Part shown: piece after piece, positions 46,401-60,600 of the stretch
Position numbering within the stretch: the stretch's first letter is position 1
Layout: each line of letters starts with the position of its first letter
From: Monarcha castaneiventris obscurior
Lineage: Eukaryota; Chordata; Aves; Passeriformes; Monarchidae
Length of the DNA stretch: 64,000 bases
NCBI GenBank assembly: GCA_026261815.1
Contig: JAMPIT010000583.1
Coordinates: forward strand, 806,001-870,000
Direction: 5' to 3'
Position numbers and translations under genes: made by a program
Notes under the pieces: generated by a model
Database searches by the model: none
Seen by the model: only the letters and a program-made list of their open reading frames with translations
What the model was told of the DNA's origin: nothing

Positions 46401-49400
46401 AAGGCAAATCTTTGTTATTCCTTGTGTCCTGATCCTTGTCCCATTTGGAAATTTTAGTAGGTACAGAAATGTGGAATCTGCCAAAAAATTGAAAGCAAGA
46501 ACCTGAAGCCCGAAACCCTGATCGAAAGATTTTCTCAATGGATATCACAAAAAATTTGGGTTTTCTGGAAGGTAAAGCAGTATTTTATTAACCAAAATCA
46601 CGGCATTAGATACCGAATTGTCTTCTGCAGGAATGAGACTTAAGTGTCTAAACATTTCTGCAGACCCAGGCCTTAGACAAAGATGAATGATCACATAATG
46701 TGAATGGAGGCATATTTTTTCCCCTGTAATTTAATTTTTCCATTGTTACCCCCTATTCTCTCCCTCCCCTATTCCCTCCACTGTTTTTACAATTCCTTTG
46801 CTAGTAAACAAACAGTTCACTTTTCTAATTCCTCAACTTCAGTGTCCTACAAGTCAGCCTAAGGATTAGTTTTACAGCTGTAAAGTAGAGGATGGGCTGA
46901 CAGAACCAGCTCTTGCTGAGGACTCGATGCCTCTGCCACACAAATTTAGGGGGATTTATTCTGGAATAACCTCAGGCAGGCTCTTTGGGTTGGGAAGAGG
47001 TCAGATGGTTTAAGCTGAACTGATTGGAATCCAGTTCAATTGTTCTGAGGTGACAAAGCTGTTTATTTGTCATGTTCCAGACAGGAGGGACAGGAGTAAC
47101 ATGGATGGGAGGGGTGTTACACCTATAAAAGTAAAGGTTAAAAAAACTCTACAGCCAGACCTCTGGAAATTTAAATTGCTGCTTGTGAAAGCCATGTTTA
47201 AATTTTTGAGAGCAACCACAATGACATTTAACCCTTTAGAGATAAGGAAAGTTTTCTGAAACAGAAATGTAACAAGTTTTGGGGGCTTTTTCACCTCAGT
47301 ATGTGGAACATGCTCAGGTGAAGCTGAAACTGAATTCCCAGCCAGAGCTCTGCTGCAGATTGCTAAGCCACCTAAATCAGAGTGAGAGTGCAACCAGGAA
47401 CTGAGAAAGTCACAACAAACCCCTTTAAAATACAGAATAATTTCACATGCTCTCCAGATCTGTTTTGTTACTGTACAGAGAGTTGAAGACTGCACAAGGA
47501 TATTTCAGGTGTTCTTTACTCTCATCCGCATCCACATTTTTAGTTATCACAACTTTTTTTATTTTTTTGCTATGTTTATTAGAAAGCTGCTTGGTGTAGG
47601 ACATCTTCTTGGCCTATAATCTTACCTAAATCTTTCTTTACATTGTGCATTTTGCATTTTTTCATTATTTTGTGCTATGAGCAACCTGTGTAATTCATTC
47701 CATGAAAAGATGGGGTTTTTTTCTCTAAAGAAATTAGACGTACTTTCTGGATCATTAAGTAGTGTATAATCTTCAAATGGGACATTAAAAACTGTAATCA
47801 GTGACATCACCATGACAACCGATTAAGAAATGTCTAGAGAAGCCTCTGAAAATGTAATTTTTTAATATAATACATTTAAATGAGTTCATCAGAACAAAGC
47901 ACCCTAAGTAGATTTATTGTGCACTGAATATCTAGAAATAATTTGGCTATATAGCTAACACTAAAAATCTTCTCAATGCGACTTCAATAGATGGGGAGGG
48001 GGCATTAAAATTCTCCCTGTGATGTCAGTAGTGAAGCAACAGAGGGAAAGAAAAGGTTTTCTTGCACCAACAGACAAACCTTCACTTCTTTTGTAAGTTT
48101 TTTTTTGTCTTGCTACATCATGAGTTATTGTTTTTTGGTGCATTCTTCTTCCTGTGTCATTTACAAAGTCTACTAATGTGTAGGTGCATATTATACCAGG
48201 TAGGGGCCTCTAAAAATGAGGCATTGCTGAAATTCTTACCGTGTTTTCAGCCCCTGGTTGTGAAGATTTTTTGCCCATTGTCCTGCCGGCTCTAATGAAT
48301 GAAATTGGAAGCAGCAGAAACCTCGTTATTGCACACAGCAACAGTAAAATATAAATAAATTATGCCATAAAATGCCTACCTGCAATATACAGTGTTACAA
48401 GGTTACATAAATTATATGCTCACTCGTTGAGGAAAAGGCACTCATGAGAGCAAAACCCAAACAAAATAATGCATTTAAATGTATTGCAAAAGCTTAAAAA
48501 GAGAAAAACCCTGTACTCTTACAGATAAGCTGTTTGAAGAGATTAGTTACACCTCACAAGAGTAAACTACCCAGCACACTCACTGTAAAACTCCTGCCTC
48601 ATCCTCCAAATAGCTAAAATATATCGGAATTTCTTCTGGGGTCTTCCATTTTCCAACCTGTCCATTCAAGTTATGGCTTGTTCTTGTCTTTTATGGTTCT
48701 GTCTCCTGCTTCTGCCAGCTGGGTTTATGATGCCCTTTTCCAGACGAGATCTCGAGTTAGTTATGTCTGCTGCAAGCAAGAAATAAAACATTTCCAAAAT
48801 CCTGTCTTGTGGCGAGCGGTGTGGTTGCCTGAGTGAGGCAGGGGGGTGTTTGTAGCTTTTCCCAGAATACCCAGCTTTTCCTTATGCTGGCTTCTCCTCT
48901 TCCCACTTCAGGGAGCTCGTGTTTGGGGCAGGATCTCCGCTGCACTAAACTGGTACTGCTCTGCCTACACTGCCTGGGGCTGTGATACTTCACATCAGCT
49001 GCAAATCTGCCTCATAAACCGTGCTGTTGTCTCCTGAAAATTGTTAATCTAGGTGGTTTAGGTAGGAATTTCGCATGGGATAGATAAGAGTCTACTGGCT
49101 TTGGGGCACTCACCCTCAAAGTGCTCTATAGCAGTTGCAGAGGAGGGTTTGAAGCTCCTACTGAAAATGAGGAGTTTTGAATTGATATCAGGACTAAGGC
49201 ATTCCCAAATCACCAATACCTTCTGAAAACCCAGGCCATTATCCTTACAAAACACTGGCTGTCTATTAAACTCCTTGTTATTCTTTTCCTAATGAGACAC
49301 TTTACCAGCCTGTCATCACCCGCTGTGATTAATTCTCTACTTGTAAAATTTTAGCTCTCTCTCTGCTGCTGCTGCTAATGTGCTTTGTACCAAATAAAAA

Positions 49401-49751
49401 TGAAGTTGATGTTTACAAATCCTGTCTGGGGGTTGCTTTAAAAAAGCTCTGCTTTGCCTTACATTAATGAGGCCAAGTGTACTGATTTTTGTTCTAAATG
49501 GTTCTGGATAATTAAACAATGTAACAAACTAGCACGGAAGGTGGGAACCTCATTGCTTAAAGAGCTTTAAAATATAGTATCTATGGAAATATATGCTTTA
49601 TAATTACCTGTCCGTGCTTCACACACAAGATTGAATGTGTTCTTTTAATCTCAGCAGCATTAGTCAATCTGGGTATAAGCAGGAGAAGACATTTCTAAAA
49701 GGCAGGACCTAGGAGTCCTACAGCTGTCTTGGATAAAAACTGACATGAAAA

Positions 49752-49798
49752 AGCTGAAAGAAGGACATGTTTCTAGCTGAAATGAAGGACATGTTTCT
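49752..49798. repeat. Two-copy tandem duplication, 23/24 bp
   Basis: The unit AGCTGAAAGAAGGACATG... (23 bp) at 49752-49774 is repeated at 49775-49798 with one inserted T (AGCTGAAATGAAGG...). It is otherwise identical, suggesting a recent slippage or duplication event. Confidence 0.93.
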
Positions 49799-50475
49799 AG
49801 TGGTATGTAGATCTTTGTTGATTTTTTTTTTCTTTCATTGCTAAGTAGATCTTCTGGATGGTCTAGGATATTAAGAGACAACATGAATGACAAATAGTTC
49901 TGAATTACACTTTCAGTGTTCCATAGTAATGTACTTGCAATTCAAGACTGGGTGCCTGAGCATCCTCCTGTATTAAAAGGAACTTCAGAAGCTATTCTGC
50001 CTCACAATCTAAAAGGAATGAAGGAAGACAATATCTAATTCGTCTAAAAAGCACAGTGGCAGTGTTCAGATTGCAGGCCTCTCAGGAACTAATGCATTTA
50101 AAGAGCTTTTATGCTGGAGACAGTTAGCTTTCTCCCTTTTTCATACTAAATAAATTTAATTAAATTAAATAGGATGAAGCCATCTGCTTTCTTTAAGTAT
50201 TCTAATCTTAAAGTCTTCTAATGCCTTGCAAATCTCAAATATCCAAACTTCAGACAGCAGATGGGTCTTGCAAGTATGCAGATTTCTAATCATACTTTTT
50301 TCTTCAGTTTACTCAGATACACATTTTTACAAAAAGAATACACACAATTTTGTATTTTAGTGCTTTGATTGTATGTGTTTGTGTCTACTGTTTTCCCACT
50401 GGTGGGTGGCTCTCCATGGGAAATCAAACTGAGCTCAGCAGAGTATTTCACAGGAGCTCATGAACAGTGGTATCC

Positions 50476-50509
50476 CTCCTTTATTTCTTTCCCTCCTTTA
50501 TTTCTTTCC
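50476..50509. repeat. Perfect two-copy 17-bp tandem duplication
   Basis: CTCCTTTATTTCTTTCC occurs twice in direct succession without any mismatch. The tract is pyrimidine-rich on the plus strand. Confidence 0.95.
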
Positions 50510-52692
50510 TGAGATCAAGGCTGAAAATGTAGGGTGTGTCTGCACGGATGGGAACAGACAAACACGAGTTCTCTGCCAGCTCCCTGCTCTATGAATTCAA
50601 ATAATTGCCGCTGAAAATGTCCTGGGAGTTTGTTAGTCCTCAGAAGAACTGGCAACACCCCACCCAGTGCAGGCAAAGCTTTACAAGTGCAAGCTCCTGA
50701 GCTCCACTGCGCTTCCTTGGCCACTCATACTGAGCTTAAAAGTACTATTTTAGGATTCCATCACTTGGAGGAATATGTGGAAAGCATTTGAAGGTGCATC
50801 TTCATGTTTCATACATTACAAATTACATGCAGATTTGAAATGAGGACAGAGAAGCACCATTATCAGCATAAGCCAGTGCCTAGGATGCTGCCCAGTGTCA
50901 GTCACAGGGCTCCTGAACTCATCTGCAATTGTGCTGAGAACATGCACAGAACACAGGTCCTGGACTGGCCATATTCCATGGGAAGTCTGTTAAAAGAGCC
51001 CATGAACTGCCATGAGAAGAGCCAGACATTCAAATGCCCATTGGTCAATTCTGTTTCCTTATTTCTCTGCCACTGCATTTTCATTAAAATTATTTAACTT
51101 TGCTTACTAGAAGCCTGCCACATTGATATAATGAATTATCAGCGTGAATCCTCTACCAGTTGATTTTAACATGTATTTGAAAAAGAAAGCCAAATGCTTC
51201 TGTGTCATTTTGTTATTTAACAAACCAAAAATTATTTTTTATTACAAGGGCATAGTTTAAGTCATTTGGTGTACTCAGACTGTTCCAAACATGCAACAAA
51301 TAAACAAATCCTCTGAGGAAGCTCTGAACTCAGAGATTTTACCCCTATTCATGCATTGAGAGCAACGCATTTTGTGACCAAAGAAGAGAGAGGAGCACAG
51401 CAATCAGAGTTCACTCTTGTGCTCCCTGTGAAACACTGAACGTTCAGCTCTGGCTGTGAGTCCCTGTGGGATTAGTCCATGTTTGTGGCTCTCTTTCTCC
51501 ATTTCACTGCCCAGACAGCGATGCAGTAAACAGCATTAATGTTTGAAAAAGGGGAACAGCAAATATCAGTAGCACTGTAAACTAAGATGACAATTTTGGA
51601 CAAATGGATGACAAGTCTACGCAGGGCTTTTCTTAAGTTAAATTATTTCAAGTGGCTCCACTGTGTAACACACGAGAGAGACATGTATAAATAATATTAA
51701 AATACATTATTACAGGATGTTATCCATTATTTCGTAGCACTTACACATTATAATGTTCTCACTGTCCTATTCAAGACTGCCCTAAATAACTAAGGGGGAA
51801 AATGTGTGTCAATCATTCACTGATTACTAATATATTATTTTTAAGTGGCCAAAAGTCAAAAGTGTTTTTACAACTGATCTTATAAGTGAATTTTACAATG
51901 AAAATGTGTTCCTCAGGGCACAAAGATGATGAACTTAATGTAAATTCTATATATTTATATGTTTAACAAAAAATAGAGTTCATGGTTAGGAATATGGGGA
52001 ACCTTGTAAGAGTGAAAATCATATATACTAAAACAAAGGGGTACTGCCCTAAAAGGACCTATACAATGTATTGTGGTATTCATATTAGAGGTACAGCTTT
52101 ATTTTCCTCCCATAGCTGGGTCTCCTCCCATGTCCAAAAAACAGACACCATTAAAGTCAATGGCAAAAAAGTTTCAAATTACTTAAGCCACAGCTGATTG
52201 GGCCATTTGATACATCTAAACCCATATTCAAGGTAAAAATATCTTCTGCCTCTTGCCAAAGACATACACTGGAATAAAATATGTCAGCAAAGATATAAAT
52301 GTCAGGAATGTCAATAGGACTTAGGGGTAGATTATATAGGCTGTAATTTTCAAGATATCCAAAATGGTTTGGGACCATCTCTAATGACAGGCAAAATGCA
52401 GAGCTTATCTGAGGAATGACAGGGACATCAGCTCTCCTGTGATTTACCTGCAGGTTATGAGCTGAAAGTTGTATTTCTGCCACTGCAGAATCAAATCAGG
52501 AACCCGGTTAAGAGTCGCCCCACAGCCTCAGTGTACTCCTGGTATGGAAAACCCTGCACGCAGGGAATTGCTATCTTGCCTTCCCTCTATGAAACAGATT
52601 GTCCGTGTGGAATAATAAGGTGCTGACATAAAATAAGTTTAGGTTTTACAGACTTGTAAATTCTGAAAAAGTTTTATGTTCGCTACAGTGAT

Positions 52693-52918
52693 TTGGAGAG
52701 AGATGATGCCACCAGGCTCAGGGGACTGTCCTGCTCTGCTCCGGGGCAGCCTCTGGGCATCACGAGGTGCAAAACCCCAAAGCTGCTGGAGAGTGTCCAA
52801 AGGAGGGAGCCAGGGCTGCACAGGCTGGGGCTGTTGGGGTGTCTGTGCAGGGACAGGGGTTCCTGTGTCAATGAGCCTGTGGGTCCCTTCCAGCTCAGGG
52901 TATTCTATGGCCCATGAT
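52693..52918 (+). mobile_element. CR1 LINE fragment with internal deletion, plus orientation
   Basis: The right end, GGGTCCCTTCCAGCTCAGGG, then TATTCTATGG, is a CR1 3' terminus. Further left, GCTGGAGAGTGTCCAAAGG corresponds to the CR1 ORF2 segment encoding the LERVQR block. That block normally lies several hundred bases from the 3' end, so the body between has been deleted. No frame is intact. Confidence 0.8.
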
Positions 52919-55900
52919 GTTTTGAACTGGCACTAAATTACCATCAGCAGCACTTTTGTATTAACTGCAGAACCAAATACCAAATTCTCCCCACACCCCC
53001 GAGCACTTGCTCCCAAGGAGAGCCTGCCTGGAGTTCCTGTAGAGCTGCCTGCTAAAGCAGATGAAGCTCCAAAGTATTTTCTCTACAGCCATTTCAGACA
53101 AGGACATTTGTGGTGTTGATTAAGAAATTTCTTTCTATTGACCACACAAAGCCTTTCCATGGAAAAGTTTGTGCACACAGTAGCACCCCTCTTAGACATG
53201 GAACTCCTGGGATGCTAGAAAAAATAAATTTTGTGGTTTAGACCAAATACAGGCTTCTTTTTGCAGCTAAGTCTTCTACAATTCTTTCTTCATTTTCTTT
53301 TTCTGTGTGTTCAAAATGATCTCTAGACAAAAGCACCCTTTGGAGAGCAGCATCTGTTCACCATACTAGTTCAGTTAAATATTGCCTGATAAGTAATGAA
53401 GCTCATATGTTTTCTACAGATCTGTCTTGAAGTAAACTTTGCTGCTACTTGCATTTGAATTTTCTAACAGCATTTAGAGTTTTTCTAGGGAAGAATTCTG
53501 AAATGAAAAAGAAGACAGCAAATTATCTACAGTAGGTTTCATTAGCCTGAAAATCTTATTGAAATCAAAAATCTAAAAGATATTCCCTTTTTTTAGTCTA
53601 CTGATGGATAGCTAAACTAGGTGGCAACACTACTTAGCATTTTGCATGCCTGATAAAATACCAAAATATAAATTAATCAGTTTTTAAAGTTGTGTCTCCA
53701 CAGAACTTTGTTATCCCCAGTTTCTACTTGGGGAAACTGAGGCAGGAAGATGATTTTGCTGGGGGCTACTCCATTATATTTGGGGTCCTTTAGGCTTTTG
53801 CAACCCCTTTGGTGACATGAGCAGGGGCAGAAATGAGATTAAAGACTGGCACCCACAGCTCATTTAAGAGCATCAAATACCTGCAGCAGCACCAGACTGC
53901 ACAGTTTTTTACATCCACAATCTTTAAGCATTCTTATTCACGTGCCTCACAGATCCTAGAAACTGTTTCCTTCTGACAGAAAGCTCCTGAAAACAAGAAA
54001 GACCTCATACTTGAAAAGGAACCTGTTAAAAAACATGAACAAGTTTCTCAAGTAAGTGGAGGGACAGTCTGGCTCAGGGGAAGGTGATTGAATTTCAGAA
54101 AGGTTTAAATCTAAGACACCTTCTGAATCCATGCCAGATTCCCTGTGAGTGAAAACCATTACCGTGGTATTTGTGCTGAGGTATGTGAGATGAATTTGGT
54201 GTCTCAATCCAGTGTGTTTGGAGCAGTCACTCGGATCACAAAGTCACTGTGACATCTCTCAGTAAGTGGCATTCTTATTGATGGAATCAACAGGATTTAA
54301 TGGCCATGGAGACTGAACTATCTTTGCTCACACTCGAGGCATATAGATGAGGCAGGGTGGATGTTTGTGCTGTCACTGACTATACTATCACAGCCCCAAG
54401 ATAAACAGAGGGATTTCTGCTTTCAAGCCTGTCAATCTGGCATTTTTCACTAGAAGGAAGCACACTAAAATAAAGAAGGGAGCAGTGCAGCTCCAAAGGA
54501 CACTAACGCTGATGAGTGGCTGGGAAGGCTGTGCTTAATATCACATATCTTTGTTGAAAATAAAAGGCACATGCCACGTTTTCTGTGTCCTGATTCTCAG
54601 CCTGTTTTAGCAGAACCACCTGAATGTGGAGAGGGAGAAACACAGCACAGGTGTAGGTTGTTAGCACTGCATTGAAATTATACCCAACAGAAATGTAGAA
54701 ACTCTCTGCATACAGCAGTTCAAAACCAAAACACAACATATTTCTGTATTTCAAGCAGCTCAGGCACAACAAGAATCTAACCAGAGTAAGAGAGGACTAA
54801 AGTCACTTCCACAGAGTGATGGCTTCAGTAAAATTAGCCATTATGGATAGGAAACACATTTTTTTTTTATTTTCCCATGACAACAAGACTTCTAACAGTT
54901 GACAAGTTCATCAGGAAACTTGGTGAAGTTTATTCTGACATCTCACAGTCCCTCCATTTTATAAGAAAAAAAATCAACTGGCTGGCAACATATTGTGGAA
55001 AACTAAAGAAAAGAAAAAGGAAAGAATTTTTATAGTAACAACTCCTGTGTGAATATCAGAATTTGGAGACTTGTATTCTTCTATTGCATAAGCATCTGAA
55101 AGTGAGGGCTGTACTTTGACAGGAAAAGAACTTAGTCAGCCTACTTTAATAATTGAGGTGGAAAGAGAAAATCATTCTTTCAGTGCCTGCTTCACAGCAA
55201 GAATATACTGAAGATTTTTCTCTGGAAACAAAGAGGAGATAAACCACTGAAAAAGAGGTTTTTTAAAAACAAACTTGAAAGACAATTTCCACAGTTCCAG
55301 CACTTGAACTTAGATACACAACAGGAATTTCATGGGAAACTATGACATGGGAGGGGAAAGAGCTACCAATCACTTCATCCCTTCATTTTCTTCACAGCTC
55401 ATTGGGACAGTCAGCCTCAAAATATATTTCTTTGCAATGCTGGTACAGCCACTGAAAACAACCACGCAGAAGTGTTGTAAGGGACTCCTTTCCTCCTATT
55501 ATTACTGGCTTACTTAAACAACACACCACAGGAGAATATTTATCAAGATTGATACTACAACCCTCTTTTTTGTTGGATGGAGGCATCTTAAGACAGGAAG
55601 TTTCTTTTCATAAGTGATAAAACACCGTTGTAGCAGTGGCACTTCTTTACACATTGGCTTGTCTGTCTCGTATTTTCAATGCTCAGCCTTGGATTTTTTT
55701 TGCTTTTCCTTGAACTTACCTTTGCATCTTCTTAAACTGCAACACTAATTTCAGACACTGATTGTAACTTATCTGTAGAAAATACTAAGAAACTATAAAA
55801 CAATCTACTAAAATTTGAATATTGAATTTTAATCAGAGAGTTGATACAATTACTATAGTCTACTCCTCTTCTGTGTTTCTGTTGGTTCTACAATAACCAG

Positions 55901-57625
55901 TATAATTTCTTAGTAAGGAAAGACATTTTGCCCTTATTAAGCAGGAATTATTAGCACACCTGTGTGAGTCACAGGATTAAATTCCACAGAGTTTTCATGG
56001 TGCTCTAAAGGATAAAAAGACATTAGTAGAAATCAATGGATACTACAGTGCCAAATGATGCACTTTTAAAAAGGTCATTTTATAGCAGGGAGTAAAACCT
56101 GAGTTTGATCACTTGGTTATCCATATATGTCCCCTTGCTGGAGCTCTTATCAGAGGAAAACAAACAGAAACAAGCTCGCAGTTGTCACTGGCAGTAAGAA
56201 ACTGCATAGGTCAAAAGTTCAGATTCAAGTTCAAGTCCACTCCCTAGAGTCAAAGAAAATCAAAATGTTCACTGCAACTGTGGTCCCCTTGTTTGATCCA
56301 CACCAGTGAGGAAACTTTTCCTTTGGTGGAGGTTACTGTACAAGGCATTATATATACATGTACATTTATATTTGCTTCCTTGCTGCTCACTAGTCATTGC
56401 TGAGGGCAGCCATTGGCACAATTCTGTGTTTTTAAATATTATTTATACCAATTTATCTTCTCCCTAATAAACAACATCTCTCAAGTTTTCCTTGAATCCA
56501 GTATAGAGTTTGAAACTGGACTGACTGGTGCATCCTTGATAATGTACAACTAAAACACCAACAAAGAGACTTACAAATAATTCTGGTTTTCAGTGACAAA
56601 TTAGTCCTATCTGAAGCAACAATGCAAAACCCGTATTTCAGCTGGCTGCCTTCATAAACTGCTGTAGTAATTGCATGTAAGTAAATCAGGGTTTCTGATG
56701 TAAACATTACTAAAATCTATGCCATACTTGTGCTGACAAAGTGCAGCAACAGAACACAATACCCACCTTTCCAGATTGCCAGCATCAAAAACCTGATAAC
56801 AATATGTTTCCCTGCCTGGTTGCTCTCTAGAGATAAAATTAAGAAATTATTCTTGTAACACTGCAGAGGGTATAAAATGTTTCTGTTTCAGGAGGAATAT
56901 CTTTACATTCTCATCTGAATAAAGTAAAGCGACCCAAAGCAGTGTACAGACATGTACAACATCCATGAAAATGTAGGACAGAGCTATATTTAAACAGGAC
57001 ACAAAAAATGAGCAGAACTTTCCCATAAAATGTATTGCACTCACATAGAAAACTCTTCAACAGGATCATATTGAGAGAAAAAAAAAGTGGGGCAAAAGAA
57101 GAAGAAAAGCAGGCAGAGTAACCTGGGCTAATAATCCAAAGCCCACATCCTTTAATCTACTATATGATACTTTCATAACTCTAGTTATTACTTCAACTCT
57201 ACAAATAAGTCACAAGTTTGTGCCAAGTCCAGAGAACTGGGCATTTAACATTCCAGAAACATCAGCTGTGCCTTGGTAATCTCTGACCCTTCTTTCCTCT
57301 TAAAGGGTCATGGGATTAAAGGCTTTTATCTCAAGTTTATTGGCTCTTCAGTTTAGCATTTTGCTTTATTGGATTATACTTGTATAATTTTTCTATCCCA
57401 GCACTATGAGGCTGTTAGATATGTGATGCCAAGGAATGGAAGTCACTCACCAAGAAAAGGCCATGTCATTTGATTTTTTTTTTTTAACCTACATTTAGAA
57501 CACATTTTTGTTAAATCTGTGCTCAATATACACAGAATATATTTCTTCAGTATTTATCTATGACATTATTTTGTCTCTAGTTTTGTCTGAGCTTCCAAGC
57601 TGGCTCAACAATATTCAAACACAAT

Positions 57626-57627
<2 letters not shown>
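52919..57627. other. Single-copy AT-rich non-coding DNA
   Basis: Apart from the MIR-like fragment at 53708-53760, no gene or repeat is recognised. Confidence 0.6.
53708..53760 (-). mobile_element. MIR-like SINE remnant
   Basis: TTATCCCCAG, then a short gap, then GGGGAAACTGAGGCAGGAAG matches the reverse complement of the best-conserved part of MIR (TGCCTCAGTTTCC...GGGGATAA). MIR is an ancient amniote tRNA-derived SINE known to survive as short relics in birds. Only about 50 bp align by eye. The tRNA-like head and the LINE-derived tail are not visible. Confidence 0.5.

Positions 57628-57668
<41 letters not shown>
57628..57668. repeat. A41 homopolymer
   Basis: Forty-one consecutive A, uninterrupted. 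No AATAAA signal, gene-like sequence or flanking direct repeat is visible next to it, so there is no support for a processed retrocopy. CR1 does not use poly(A) tails. It is likely a slippage-expanded run whose assembled length is uncertain. Confidence 0.95.
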
Positions 57669-57669
<1 letters not shown>

Positions 57670-60600
57670 AACCCACCACTTTCTAACACCTAATCTCACT
57701 GATACTCTTTAGTTCAATATTCTGTCTATATTTTCACTCTCTGTTTTTTGTATTCACAGATATTCTCTGTCTGTAGCTCTACCAGCTCCCTGGTAAACTG
57801 CACAGCAAACCCAGGGCTGCACAAGGCCTGGGAGTGCTCTCTATTTAGTGCACATTATTGGTACGTTCTGTAGTAGCTGGGAAACCTTAGGCAGTGAATT
57901 GTACCCATGCAGATTCAATGCTGAATTCTAAATTTAAATCACCAAAACACTATAGGGTGCAGTTTCATGTCTATGCTTCCTGTGTGGGAACCACAAAGAA
58001 TATTCTGTCTGAAAACATCCAACAGAGATTTTTATTGAAATGGATGCGATCCTTATGGGTACAAGCACTCCAGCTTTGTACTTCCTTGCCTTCATACTTC
58101 AGCCCATGGATGTGACCAATTAAGCACATAACAGGGCCCAATACTAGCCCAATATAGTAATTCTTTTTTATGGAGAGCCCATTAAGCACACAGATCCTGG
58201 CACAGTCAGAGTCGACTGATATTAAATGAGTTTCTCAGGGACTCTGGGATTACAGATCAAGAACCTTCACACAAGTACCTGATTTGCCACAGACAGCGTT
58301 GGACCTGTGAAAAAAATCCACTGCCAAGTATTTGATGGAAGCAAAGCCAACTCCAGGAGGGAAAGGGTGACCCTGGGCTGGTTCATTGCTACCACAGCCA
58401 TTGCTTCAGATGTCTTCATTCCCAGACTAACCTTCACCTTCAAAACAAATCAATTCCCTGAGTACTTAAAGGAGCTCCAGTAATCCACTGTCTGCAGTGT
58501 TATCCAATAATAATCATTACATCTGCCCCACAAAAAAAAAAAAAAAGAAAAATTAGATATTACTTATATAGTGTGGTTTAAACTCACACTCATCCCATGT
58601 GCTTTTGATCCGACCACTTCCAACTGGACAGTTACACAGCCTGAGGAAAAATTGGTTCTTTCTCCCCACAAATAGGAAGGCTCTAACACTCTTCTTCACC
58701 ACAGAAGAGGGATAACATCCATAGGTGATGGGAAGCACATGGAATCATTATTTGCTTGCTGAACACAGTGACACCAGCACCGGTGGAATCTACAACTCTC
58801 ACACAGGCACCACTTCTCAATGTCTCAAATGAAGAATCAAGGTTCAAATCAACACAAAAAACACATCCCAAATGGAAGTGAAATAATGTGTAACTCCAGT
58901 GCTGAATCTGGACTGAATTTATCCACTTACTGACAGCAGTGTCACACAAAGCCAACCCCAAAGATGTTTTGCAAGATTGTACATATTGCCCTGAGTTTGG
59001 TGCTAAACACATGTCCCAGTAAATACATCCAGTTTTGTTTGCCTGTTTTGATGTAACAAAACAGTGAAAATTAGAAAATTGGGCAAAAGAAAAAAAAATT
59101 GCAAGCCTTTCATTTACATAAATTGGAAAATGATCTGAATTAAACAGACATGGTTTTTCTTTATAGTTGCTAGCATTCGGCATGGCTTAAAACTTTCTGC
59201 TTGAAGTGGTTTATCATAAATAGACATTTCTGAAGGTTCCCCAAGGCAGGCAAGTGCACTTCTAGAGAATTAGACACAGCTTTGTTTGAAAGCAGCCTAA
59301 ATTTCTTTAATTTCAATGAGAGAAAAATCGTCAAGTAACATGTAACATCAGCTTTGCCCTGATCATCTCTGATGGAGTCTGTCAGTAATATCCATTCTTA
59401 GTTCAAAGCAAACTAATTTTGTTTTCCATTTTCTAAACCAGAACATCCATCTCAGTTTCACTGCTTGCAGAGATGATAAAATAGGCAGCAAAGAAACCAG
59501 GTAGATTCTGTTTATCCATAGGCAATCTCAGAGTGGAGCAAAATCCCGTTGTCAGTGTCTCTGCAGACACCCCTAGCCAACACAAACACTAATTGCAATC
59601 TCCAAGGTTAAATGTTAGCAGGTCTCCTCACCTACAATTCCATCTCCTCTGACCTGCTCATTCACTGCTCCTGGCAGAGTGCAAGGACTAGATTTCAAGC
59701 CTTTGTTTAATTAATTACTACTGCAAGAAACGGATTTAAAGCTTTTAAACTGATCACGAGGCTACTTGAAGGCAGCTCCCAGTGAAACTCCTGCTCTCAC
59801 ACCAGAATATAATGGAGGAGCTGCACTGATATCAGCAAAGCACTCAAGAAATTCATCATTGTAACATAGGTCAGGCAGTGGTCCCAGGGCCCTGGAAGAT
59901 GTTGACCTATTCAGAGAAAGGTCAGTTTGCTGCAGAAGACAGTTTATAAGTGGAAAAGAGCCCAGCAGATACTGATGCTGAAGGCTTTTGATCTGACCAG
60001 GAACATTTTGCACACACTTGAACTAACAGGAACATAGGTATATTCTGAAGCACATAAAAGCTGATTTTGTGTGAGATTTTACAACTTCAGACACATATAT
60101 TTCAAAGAATTTAATTTAGCTTTCTCTTCATTACCCTTGAGCAATAGCTTTATCAGTGCTTTAAAGCAGAAATTTCTGCTCCCCAGCATCTGCATGTTCT
60201 TACCTCAGTCAGTGGTTTACAGAGTTTCAGTGAATTTTGAAAGCTTCATATGGGCTCTTAGCATTAACCTTGACTCTAAAAAAAACCCCAAAACCCACAA
60301 CATCCATCCAGAAAAAAATACTGTGATGAGAAACTGGGAAAACTATAATGCTTATTGACTCCTCTGCTCAAACCCCCATGTACCCAGAGCTGTCCAAGGC
60401 CCTGAGCTCTGTTGCTCTCAGCCTTGCAGCAATTTCCTATGCAAAGTAAGTCACTGAGATTCTTTCCGCTTCAGATAAACCATTGTGAAATTTGGATATT
60501 TCTTCCACATTTTTACGAAGCTGAAATGAACAGGCTGACAGCATAACTCACACTATATTGATTCCATGCCAGTGCTCGTTAATGGAGAAGCCGATTCTCA

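Larger units (their letters stand above)
43418..52692. other. Single-copy AT-rich non-coding DNA
   Basis: About 9 kb without a recognisable gene or dispersed repeat. It holds two short tandem duplications (listed), a palindrome AATTTAATTAAATT near 50156-50170, and one weak candidate exon (44363-44439). Open frames reach at most about 140 codons (minus strand, 47.1-47.5 kb) without a motif. Confidence 0.6.

Noticed and set aside
57500..57668. Processed pseudogene with poly(A) tail
   Set aside because: No polyadenylation signal, no gene-like sequence upstream and no flanking direct repeat.
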